Origin: Bergeyella zoohelcum
GTDB taxonomy: Bacteria; Bacteroidota; Bacteroidia; Flavobacteriales; Weeksellaceae
NCBI GenBank assembly: GCA_030523905.1
Contig: JAUNHO010000019.1
Location: 1-11,679 of the forward strand
Length of the DNA stretch: 11,679 bases
Direction of reading: 5' to 3'
The notes under the pieces: generated by a model
Seen by the model: only the letters and a program-made list of their open reading frames with translations
The model's database searches: none
What the model was told of the DNA's origin: nothing
Shown: positions 5,980 through 11,679 of the stretch, in pieces
Numbering within the stretch: position 1 is the first letter of the stretch
Layout: each line of letters opens with the position of its first letter
Made by a program: the position numbers and the translations under genes

Positions 5980-8097
5980 TTACCCCTTAGCTTTAGCGAT
6001 TACTTCTTCAGCGATGTTCTGCGGAGCTGCTTCATATTTTTCAAACTCCATAGAAGATGTAGCTCTACCAGAAGACAATGTTCTCAATGAAGTTACATAT
6101 CCGAACATTTCTGAAAGCGGAACGAATGCTTTGATAACTTTTGCGTTATTTCTGTCATCCATACCATTTACAGTACCTCTTCTTCTGTTAAGGTCACCCA
6201 CGATGTCTCCCATATATTCCTCAGGCGTTACCACCTCAAGTTTCATAATAGGCTCCATTATCACCGCTTTTGCTGCTTTACCAGATTCTTTGAAACCAAG
6301 TTTCGCTGCTAATTCAAACGAAAGCTGGTCAGAGTCTACCGCGTGGAAAGAACCATCTTTCAATGTTACCTTCATTGCATCAACTTCAAATCCTGCCAAA
6401 GGTCCGTTTTTCATAGCTTCTTTGAAACCTTTTTCTACTGAAGGGATAAATTCTTTCGGAATGTTACCACCTTTGATTTCATTGATGAACTCAAGACCTG
6501 TTTTGCCTTCATCAGCTGGACCGATTTCAAATACGATGTCCGCAAACTTACCACGGCCACCAGATTGCTTTTTGTACACCTCTCTGTGGTTTGCAACTTG
6601 TGTAAGAGCCTCTTTGTACTCTACCTGTGGCTGTCCTTGGTTTACCTCTACTTTGAACTCTCTCTTCAATCTATCTACGATGATATCCAAGTGAAGCTCA
6701 CCCATACCAGAGATAATTGTCTGACCAGAAGCCTCATCTGTTTTCACTTGGAAAGTAGGGTCTTCTTCTGCCAATTTTGCCAAAGCGTTACCCAATTTAT
6801 CTTGGTCTGCCTTAGTTTTTGGCTCTACGGCAATACCGATTACTGGGTCTGGGAAAATCATAGATTCAAGAACGATAGGGTTTTTCTCATCAGAAAGTGT
6901 ATCCCCAGTCTTAATATCTTTGAAACCTACCGCTGCACCGATGTCTCCTGCCTCGATGTACTCCACAGGATTTTGCTTATTCGCGTGCATTTGGTAAATT
7001 CTAGAAATTCTTTCTTTGTTTCCAGAACGCGTGTTCAATACATAAGAACCAGCATCTAATCTACCAGAGTAAGCTCTAAAGAATGCCAATCTACCTACGA
7101 ATGGGTCAGTAGCAATCTTAAATGCCAATGCAGAGAAAGGCTCTTTTACATCTGGTTTTCTTGTGATTTCAGCGTCTGTATTAGGGTCAGTTCCGTTGAT
7201 GTCATCTTTATCCAAAGGAGAAGGCAGGTAACGGCAAACCGCATCTAACATAAACTGAACTCCTTTGTTTTTGAATGAAGAACCACAAGTCATTGGAATG
7301 ATAGAAAGGTCAATAGTAGCGGCTCTCAACGCAGCGTTGATTTCGTCTTCTGTAATAGAATCTGGGTCTTCGAAGAATTTCTCCATCAAAGTTTCATCAT
7401 ATTCAGAAACTGCTTCTACTAATTTTTCTCTGTATTCCAATACCTCATCTTTCATATCATCAGGGATAGGAACTACATCAAAAGTAGCACCTTGAGTATC
7501 TTCGTGCCATACGATAGCTCTGTTTTTAATCAAATCTACCACACCTTTGAAGTCCTCTTCTGCACCGATAGGAAGTACGATAGGCACTGCGTTAGAACCA
7601 AGCATTTCTTTTACTTGATTAACCACATTTAGGAAGTCAGCACCTTGTCTGTCCATTTTATTTACGAATCCCATACGAGCAACTTTGTAGTTGTCCGCAA
7701 GTCTCCAGTTGGTTTCAGACTGAGGCTCTACTCCATCTACCGCAGAGAAAAGGAATACCAACCCATCTAATACTCTCAAAGAGCGGTTTACCTCTACGGT
7801 AAAATCCACGTGTCCTGGGGTATCGATGATGTTAAAGTGGTAACCTTTGGTTTCAGGCAAAGTTTTACCTTGGTCAGTAGGGAAGTTCCAGTTACAAGTA
7901 GTCGCTGCAGAGGTAATAGTAATCCCTCTTTCTGCTTCTTGCTCCATCCAGTCCATTGTAGAAGCACCTTCGTGAACTTCTCCCAACTTGTGTGTTTTAC
8001 CTGTGTAAAACAAAATTCTCTCCGTAGTAGTGGTTTTCCCTGCATCAATGTGAGCAGCGATACCAATATTTCTTGTAAATTTAAGATCTCTTGCCAT
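5980..8097 (-). CDS. fusA: Elongation factor G
   Basis: EF-G is the cytosolic GTPase that drives translocation of tRNA and mRNA on the ribosome, and with RRF it helps recycle ribosomes. The 705 residues are the normal length. GTP-binding motifs appear in order: AHIDAGKT (15-22), RGITI (57-61), DTPGHVDF (92-99) and NKMD (146-149). Domain II onward follows, including the domain IV to V region with GGNIPKEFIPSVEKGF, and the protein ends shortly after TSLRTLSSGRATSSMEF. Position in the str operon, 6 nt after rpsG, marks this as the main EF-G rather than a fusA2-type paralogue. No truncation or odd domain is seen. Confidence 0.98.
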   Translation of the reverse strand: MARDLKFTRNIGIAAHIDAGKTTTTERILFYTGKTHKLGEVHEGASTMDWMEQEAERGITITSAATTCNWNFPTDQGKTLPETKGYHFNIIDTPGHVDFTVEVNRSLRVLDGLVFLFSAVDGVEPQSETNWRLADNYKVARMGFVNKMDRQGADFLNVVNQVKEMLGSNAVPIVLPIGAEEDFKGVVDLIKNRAIVWHEDTQGATFDVVPIPDDMKDEVLEYREKLVEAVSEYDETLMEKFFEDPDSITEDEINAALRAATIDLSIIPMTCGSSFKNKGVQFMLDAVCRYLPSPLDKDDINGTDPNTDAEITRKPDVKEPFSALAFKIATDPFVGRLAFFRAYSGRLDAGSYVLNTRSGNKERISRIYQMHANKQNPVEYIEAGDIGAAVGFKDIKTGDTLSDEKNPIVLESMIFPDPVIGIAVEPKTKADQDKLGNALAKLAEEDPTFQVKTDEASGQTIISGMGELHLDIIVDRLKREFKVEVNQGQPQVEYKEALTQVANHREVYKKQSGGRGKFADIVFEIGPADEGKTGLEFINEIKGGNIPKEFIPSVEKGFKEAMKNGPLAGFEVDAMKVTLKDGSFHAVDSDQLSFELAAKLGFKESGKAAKAVIMEPIMKLEVVTPEEYMGDIVGDLNRRRGTVNGMDDRNNAKVIKAFVPLSEMFGYVTSLRTLSSGRATSSMEFEKYEAAPQNIAEEVIAKAKG

Positions 8098-8103
8098 TTC
8101 TGA

Positions 8104-8580
8104 TTAGAATTTAAAGTGAGAGAATGCTTTGTTGGCTTCTGCCATTTTGTGTGTATCTGTTTTCTTTTTGAAAGCAGCACCTTCTTCCTTAGAAGCAGCG
8201 ATGATTTCCGCAGCTAGTTTCAAAGCCATAGACTTATCATTTCTTGCTTTTGCGTACTTGATTAACCACTTCATAGCCATAGAGATTTTTCTATCAGCAC
8301 GGATTGGTGTAGGGATTTGGAAGTTAGCACCCCCAATTCTTCTTGAACGAATTTCCACATGTGGCATTACATTCGTAAGGGCATCTTTCCAAATTTCAAG
8401 AGATGGTTTTTCGTTATCACCTTTTTTAGTTTCTACTACATCTAGTGCATCGTAGAAAATTCTAAAGGCGATAGATTTTTTACCATCTAGCATTAGATTA
8501 TTTACAAATCTTGTTACCAACTGATCATTAAACTTCGGATCCGGTAACAACGGTCTTTTTTTCGCTTTTGTCTTTCTCAT
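8104..8580 (-). CDS. rpsG: 30S ribosomal protein S7
   Basis: S7 is a primary 16S rRNA-binding protein that nucleates assembly of the 30S head and touches tRNA in the E site. The 158 residues match the family (about 156). It starts MRKTKAKKRPLLPDPKF, and contains the conserved core LVTRFVNNLMLDGKKSIA and VEIRSRRIGGANFQIP. The C-terminus ends in the family pattern HKMAEANKAFSHFKF. It lies 25 nt after rpsL and 6 nt before fusA. In E. coli S7 represses its own operon by binding mRNA; no equivalent site can be recognised here. Confidence 0.98.
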   Translation of the reverse strand: MRKTKAKKRPLLPDPKFNDQLVTRFVNNLMLDGKKSIAFRIFYDALDVVETKKGDNEKPSLEIWKDALTNVMPHVEIRSRRIGGANFQIPTPIRADRKISMAMKWLIKYAKARNDKSMALKLAAEIIAASKEEGAAFKKKTDTHKMAEANKAFSHFKF

Positions 8581-8605
8581 TGTCTCGTTTCTTACAATTT
8601 AATGA

Positions 8606-9013
8606 TTATTTTTTCTTACCTGTAGCCGCAGCTGCCTGACCTGGTTTTGGTCTCTTCGCTCCGTACTTGGATCTTCTTTGTGTTCTACCATTTACACCTG
8701 CGGTGTCTAATGCACCTCTTACGATATGGTATCTTACTCCCGGTAGGTCTTTCACCCTTCCGCCTCTTACCAATACTATCGAGTGCTCTTGAAGATTATG
8801 TCCTTCGCCCGGGATATAAGCGTTGACTTCTTTACCATTAGAAAGTCTCACTCTGGCTACTTTTCTAAGTGCAGAGTTTGGTTTCTTAGGTGTGGTAGTA
8901 TATACTCTCGTACATACTCCTCGTCTTTGTGGACAAGAATCAAGGGCAGCCGATTTGCTCTTCTTGGCAAGCGTGGCTCTTCCTTTTCTTACTAATTGTT
9001 GAATAGTAGGCAT
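8606..9013 (-). CDS. rpsL: 30S ribosomal protein S12
   Basis: S12 lies at the decoding centre and affects accuracy. Its 135 residues exceed the 124 of E. coli because of a C-terminal tail (GQAAAATGKKK), a modest extension. The conserved segments CPQRRGVCTRVYTTTPKKPN and PGEGHNLQEHS are present. Lys43 and Lys88, the positions where streptomycin resistance or dependence mutations occur, are both wild-type lysine. Asp89, the residue methylthiolated in some bacteria, is also present. The gene is first in the operon and about 25 nt downstream of the predicted transcription start. Confidence 0.98.
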   Translation of the reverse strand: MPTIQQLVRKGRATLAKKSKSAALDSCPQRRGVCTRVYTTTPKKPNSALRKVARVRLSNGKEVNAYIPGEGHNLQEHSIVLVRGGRVKDLPGVRYHIVRGALDTAGVNGRTQRRSKYGAKRPKPGQAAAATGKKK

Positions 9014-9042
9014 ATAATGCTTTTATTTTTTAATTCAGTTTG

Positions 9043-9073
9043 CAAAATTAATTTTTTTTCTAAAACCCACCAA
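9043..9073 (-). promoter_or_regulatory. Promoter of the rpsL-rpsG-fusA-rpsJ operon
   Basis: On the minus strand TTG (9073-9071, within TTTG) is followed after 20 nt by TAATTTTG (9050-9043). This is a full match to the Bacteroidota TTG-N20-TAnnTTTG pattern, located 29 nt upstream of the rpsL ATG. No other promoter is seen within the operon. Confidence 0.7.
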
Positions 9074-9198
9074 ATCTTTTCTACTCATTTTTAGAATTTT
9101 ATGATTTTTTTTTGATGGAAATTAAAAATAAACACTCTATTTCTTTCACAGATATTTTTTTCTCTATTTTGAATATAGTCTAAAACTATCAAAATAAT

Positions 9199-9229
9199 TT
9201 TATCAATTACTTTTTCTAGTCTATCTTTG
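9199..9229 (+). promoter_or_regulatory. Probable dps promoter
   Basis: TATCTTTG at 9222-9229 matches the -7 element, 49 nt before the dps ATG. The expected upstream TTG is TTT at 9199-9201, one mismatch, at the same 20-nt spacing. A weak upstream element could mean a need for an activator or stress control, but no operator is clear. The rest of the 265-nt divergent gap is very AT-rich with T runs. Confidence 0.5.
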
Positions 9230-9278
9230 CATCATTGATTTTGACAAAAAGAAAAATTTCAACTAAAACAATTATAAA

Positions 9279-9755
9279 ATGAAAAATGCAAACTTCATTG
9301 GTCTGAAAGAGGCAGACTGCAAAGTAATCGTAGAAAAACTAAACACACTTTTGGCAAACTATTCTGTATTTTATCAGAATACAAGAGGAGCTCACTGGAA
9401 CATCAAGGGAGACCAATTTTTCACACTTCACCCAAAATTTGAGGAACTTTATGATGGTTTGGTGCTGAAAATAGACGAAATAGCGGAGAGAATCCTTACT
9501 TTGGGCGGAACTCCAAACCATAATTACTCTGATTATCTGAAAGTTTCTAGCATAAAAGAAAGCCAAGAAGTAACCGATGCAACTAAATGTGTAGAAAATA
9601 TTTTGGATTCCTTCAAAACGGTAATTGAATTACAAAGAGAGCTTTTGGATATTGCTTCCGAAGCAGGAGATGAGGGAACGAACTCACAAATGGGCGACTA
9701 CATCACCGAACAAGAAAAAGAAGTGTGGATGTATAGTGCTTACCTTGGAAAATAA
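9279..9755 (+). CDS. dps: Dps-family DNA-binding ferritin-like protein
   Basis: Dps forms a 12-subunit shell that oxidises and stores iron with hydrogen peroxide and protects DNA under stress. The 158 residues fit the family. The inter-subunit ferroxidase ligands appear with correct spacing: His39 (RGAHWNIKG), His51 (FFTLHPKFEELY), Glu55, Asp66 and Glu70 (KIDEIAERILTLGG). Glu55 replaces the Asp seen in E. coli (Asp67), a substitution common in other Dps proteins. The N-terminus is short and has few lysines, so DNA binding through a long Lys-rich tail is less likely. It is a single-gene unit with its own promoter and terminator. Confidence 0.95.
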   Translation: MKNANFIGLKEADCKVIVEKLNTLLANYSVFYQNTRGAHWNIKGDQFFTLHPKFEELYDGLVLKIDEIAERILTLGGTPNHNYSDYLKVSSIKESQEVTDATKCVENILDSFKTVIELQRELLDIASEAGDEGTNSQMGDYITEQEKEVWMYSAYLGK

Positions 9756-9789
9756 TTAATTTTGATTTTTTCATAATATTTAGTTAATG

Positions 9790-9818
9790 AAAAACAGCCT
9801 TTCTATAAGGCTGTTTTT
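9790..9818. terminator. Hairpin terminator shared by dps and psd
   Basis: Arms AAAAACAGCCT (9790-9800) and AGGCTGTTTTT (9808-9818) pair over 11 bp with a 7-nt loop, followed by a T run on the plus strand. It lies between the ends of dps and the convergent psd. The A-rich left arm gives a U run when read from the psd side, so it can work in both directions. Confidence 0.85.
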
Positions 9819-9833
9819 TGTTATGCGTTGTTG

Positions 9834-10490
9834 TTATTCTGCTTTCAGTTTGGCAATTACATCAAGTCCGCCCTTGGTTTTATCGCCTATTTTACAGATA
9901 ATCTCTGTATTCAAAGGTAAAAATACATCCATACGAGAACCGAATTTAATGAAACCAAACTCGTGTCCTGCTTTCGCCTCATCGCCCTCATTACAATAGA
10001 AGACTATTCGTCTTGCTACATAACCAGCAATTTGCCTGAAAAGGACTTTATGATTAGCAAAACCTTCCACCGCTACGGTTGTTCTTTCGTTCTCTGTGGA
10101 AGATTTTTCGTGCCACGCTACGAGGTATTTTCCTGGATGGTATTTTTTGTAAATCACCCTTCCTGAGACGGGATAACGGCAGATATGCACATTGAGAGGC
10201 GACATAAATATGGAAACCTGAATGGCCTTTCCGTGGAGAAACTCGGTCTCTTCTACCTCTTTTATCATCACGACTTTACCATCTACTGGGGCGATGACAT
10301 TCTCGCTATGCTCCAAAATATGGCGATTTGGCACACGGAAAAACCAAAATACCAAACCATAGACCAATAATAAAGGAATGATGATGAATAACGACCATAA
10401 CTTCAAAAAGTATATGGCTAAAAATGAAATAATTGCAAATGCAATACTCGCGACTAAAATAGTCCCTTTTGATTCCTTGTGAAGTTTCAT
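9834..10490 (-). CDS. psd: Phosphatidylserine decarboxylase proenzyme (short type)
   Basis: The enzyme makes phosphatidylethanolamine from phosphatidylserine at the inner membrane. It is a proenzyme that cleaves itself to create a pyruvoyl group. The 218 residues fit the short type. Two hydrophobic segments lie at about 10-28 and 31-51. Conserved features are APVDGKV with Asp70, SPLNVHICRYPVSG with His102, and the processing site FGSRMD, where cleavage between Gly184 and Ser185 would leave a small alpha chain of about 34 residues. The ATG starts 1 nt after the cdsA stop, implying cotranslation. The gene supplying phosphatidylserine (pssA) is not in this window. Confidence 0.96.
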   Translation of the reverse strand: MKLHKESKGTILVASIAFAIISFLAIYFLKLWSLFIIIPLLLVYGLVFWFFRVPNRHILEHSENVIAPVDGKVVMIKEVEETEFLHGKAIQVSIFMSPLNVHICRYPVSGRVIYKKYHPGKYLVAWHEKSSTENERTTVAVEGFANHKVLFRQIAGYVARRIVFYCNEGDEAKAGHEFGFIKFGSRMDVFLPLNTEIICKIGDKTKGGLDVIAKLKAE

Positions 10491-10491
10491 T

Positions 10492-11358
10492 CTAAAAAAG
10501 TTTATCTAATATAAAATACAAATACAAAACTGGTGCACAGATGATAAAACTATCTAATCTGTCTAAAATACCACCGTGACCTGGGATAATGTTACCGCTA
10601 TCTTTTACCTTAAAAGTGCGTTTCAGTTGGCTTTCTACCAAGTCTCCCAGCGGAGCAAAAATAGCCGTTAATAGACCTACTATCAGCCAATTACCTCTCA
10701 AGTCTGGGTAATTTTTCTCTATAAAAAATCCTAAAATAAGCGTCAGTAAAACACCGCCAGCAAAACCTTCCCAAGTTTTTTTAGGGGAAATAGTAGGTGC
10801 CATTTTGTGCTTTCCGAAAAGTCTTCCGCTGAAATAGGCGAAAGAATCGCTACTCCAAATGAGTACAAAAAGCATAAAGGCTTCCAATGAAAAACCTCCA
10901 TCAGCAGTGAAAGTAGGCAACCCTAATGCAAAACTAAAAGGTAGAGCCACATAAATCACGGAAAAAATGAGTTTTCCGCTATTGATGAAAAGTTCTTCCT
11001 TGAACCTAAACAGCGTAACCACGGCAATCAAAACCAATGAAAGTGCGAGTAGCTCCGAAAGATTAAAATCAAAATAAAAGCCGTGTAGGAAATACCTTTT
11101 AGAATATAAATAATAGACATATAACGCCAATGGCAATACCAAAAAACGCTCCCAGCCTGTTTGGAATTTCATTACTCTCGTACATTCCCAAACACCGATG
11201 AAAAGGAAGAAAGTCATCAAACCATAATAAAGATGAAAAGGCTTGACCTCGGTAAATATTTTACCTAAATATTCTGCTCCCATCGTAGTGGTACAAGCGA
11301 TAACTATGATGCCATATAGAGAGCCAAAAACAAGGCGTTGTAATAGATTTTTGTCCAA
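10492..11358 (-). CDS. cdsA: Phosphatidate cytidylyltransferase (CDP-diacylglycerol synthase)
   Basis: This integral membrane enzyme joins phosphatidic acid and CTP to give CDP-diacylglycerol, the branch point for all phospholipids. The 288 residues include about eight hydrophobic segments. The family signature spans residues 243-269 (SQLKRTFKVKDSGN then PGHGGILDRLD) and is complete. The upstream conserved SDSFAYFSGRLFGKHK (170-185) and SPKKTWEGFAGG (191-202) are also present. The gene is 11 nt downstream of the LUD-domain gene and abuts psd, so the three probably form one operon whose promoter lies right of the window. Confidence 0.97.
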   Translation of the reverse strand: MDKNLLQRLVFGSLYGIIVIACTTTMGAEYLGKIFTEVKPFHLYYGLMTFFLFIGVWECTRVMKFQTGWERFLVLPLALYVYYLYSKRYFLHGFYFDFNLSELLALSLVLIAVVTLFRFKEELFINSGKLIFSVIYVALPFSFALGLPTFTADGGFSLEAFMLFVLIWSSDSFAYFSGRLFGKHKMAPTISPKKTWEGFAGGVLLTLILGFFIEKNYPDLRGNWLIVGLLTAIFAPLGDLVESQLKRTFKVKDSGNIIPGHGGILDRLDSFIICAPVLYLYFILDKLF

Positions 11359-11369
11359 AATAATCAGTT

Positions 11370-11679
11370 TTAATCCTCTAATAATAGTACAAAAAGTTTC
11401 AAATTTTCTTTATCCTCAAAATCTACACTTGCATTCTTACCACTTATAGAAGTCAAATTTCGCAACGGATTTTTCCCATCGCGGCGTTTCACGAGCATCA
11501 TTGCATCATTTAGGTTATTTACAATCTGGGAAACCGTTGCCATAATGATGATTTTCTTTGGCAAACGAGACGAGTGGTAGTGTAAAATATTATTATGAGA
11601 AAGCATTATCTTGCCGTCATACGCAATGAGATGCTCACAAGTGATAAATGCCGTGTCATTGAATAGTTCTAGTTTTTCC
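11370..11679 (-). CDS. LUD-domain (LutC/YkgG-like) protein, C-terminal part (5' end outside window)
   Basis: The frame is open to the right edge and ends at a stop at 11372-11370, showing about 102 C-terminal residues. The fragment has the pattern of the LUD domain (PF02589, formerly DUF162): AFITCEHLIAYDGKIMLS, then SSRLPKKIIIMATVSQIV, then NPLRNLTSISGK. An internal ATG at 11606 is not the start because coding similarity continues upstream of it. LutC-type proteins take part in lactate oxidation with LutA and LutB, but in Flavobacteriia a stand-alone LUD gene next to cdsA is, as far as I recall, a usual arrangement. Its role there is unknown. The gene lies 11 nt ahead of cdsA. Confidence 0.8.
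   Translation of the reverse strand, partial: EKLELFNDTAFITCEHLIAYDGKIMLSHNNILHYHSSRLPKKIIIMATVSQIVNNLNDAMMLVKRRDGKNPLRNLTSISGKNASVDFEDKENLKLFVLLLED

Noticed and set aside
5945..6694. 249-codon open frame on the plus strand opposite fusA
   Set aside because: It lies almost wholly antisense to the strongly conserved fusA gene, has no recognisable domain or promoter, and is explained by the codon bias of fusA.
6565..7059. 164-codon plus-strand frame inside fusA
   Set aside because: Antisense shadow of fusA with low-complexity Ser/Leu/Phe/Tyr-rich composition and no start signal.
7794..8180. 128-codon minus-strand frame across the rpsG-fusA junction
   Set aside because: Same strand but a different frame from rpsG and fusA, both of which are certain; the product has no recognisable features.
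9161..9180. Imperfect palindrome CTATTTTGAATATAG upstream of dps, considered as a peroxide-stress operator
   Set aside because: Symmetry is partial, it does not match a known PerR or OxyR site, and AT-rich DNA gives such patterns by chance.
1..11679. Search for CRISPR arrays, tRNA or rRNA genes, insertion sequences and att sites
   Set aside because: No spaced identical repeats, cloverleaf-like segments, transposase frames or terminal inverted repeats were seen; the only tandem repeats are the LRR units and the GC-heptad blocks.

Overview
The window looks like core chromosome of an AT-rich Bacteroidota, most likely the class Flavobacteriia and possibly the Weeksellaceae (Chryseobacterium/Riemerella-like). 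This rests on promoters of the Bacteroidota type (TTG about 20 nt upstream of TAnnTTTG), the near absence of Shine-Dalgarno sequences, the order rpsL-rpsG-fusA-rpsJ, the order LUD gene-cdsA-psd, and a leucine-rich-repeat exported protein of a style common in this phylum. The genus cannot be fixed by eye.

Layout. At the left edge is the 5' part of a secreted leucine-rich-repeat protein (minus strand, cut by the window). It is divided from the rightward genes by a 192-nt divergent promoter region. Rightward come pth (peptidyl-tRNA hydrolase), a membrane-anchored TPR protein with its own promoter, ribH (lumazine synthase), a large LtaS-like membrane phosphotransferase whose start overlaps the ribH stop, and a membrane-anchored neutral zinc metallopeptidase. 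A strong inverted repeat at 5497-5526 probably terminates transcription from both sides. Leftward from about 9050 runs the translation operon rpsL-rpsG-fusA-rpsJ with a near-consensus promoter. A Dps gene is divergent from it and ends in a hairpin terminator shared with the convergent phospholipid operon. That operon is a LUD-domain protein (cut by the right edge), cdsA and psd, all on the minus strand and tightly packed.

How the genes work together. S12, S7, EF-G, S10 and Pth serve translation. CdsA makes CDP-diacylglycerol and Psd makes phosphatidylethanolamine, and the LtaS-like enzyme may use such lipids or decorate envelope glycans. RibH supplies the riboflavin precursor. Dps protects DNA and stores iron.

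Most genes are ordinary housekeeping genes. I did not find a convincing new multi-gene system. The least explained structure is the fusA-rpsJ spacer, where GC dinucleotides recur at exactly 7-nt steps in two blocks of five (5879-5908 and 5947-5976). Other points worth a look are rpsJ standing as the last gene before a terminator, the CGAA-rich leader of the LRR gene, and the coupling of ribH to the LtaS-like gene. No gene-free stretch exceeds 300 nt, and I saw no tRNA, rRNA, CRISPR array or insertion sequence.
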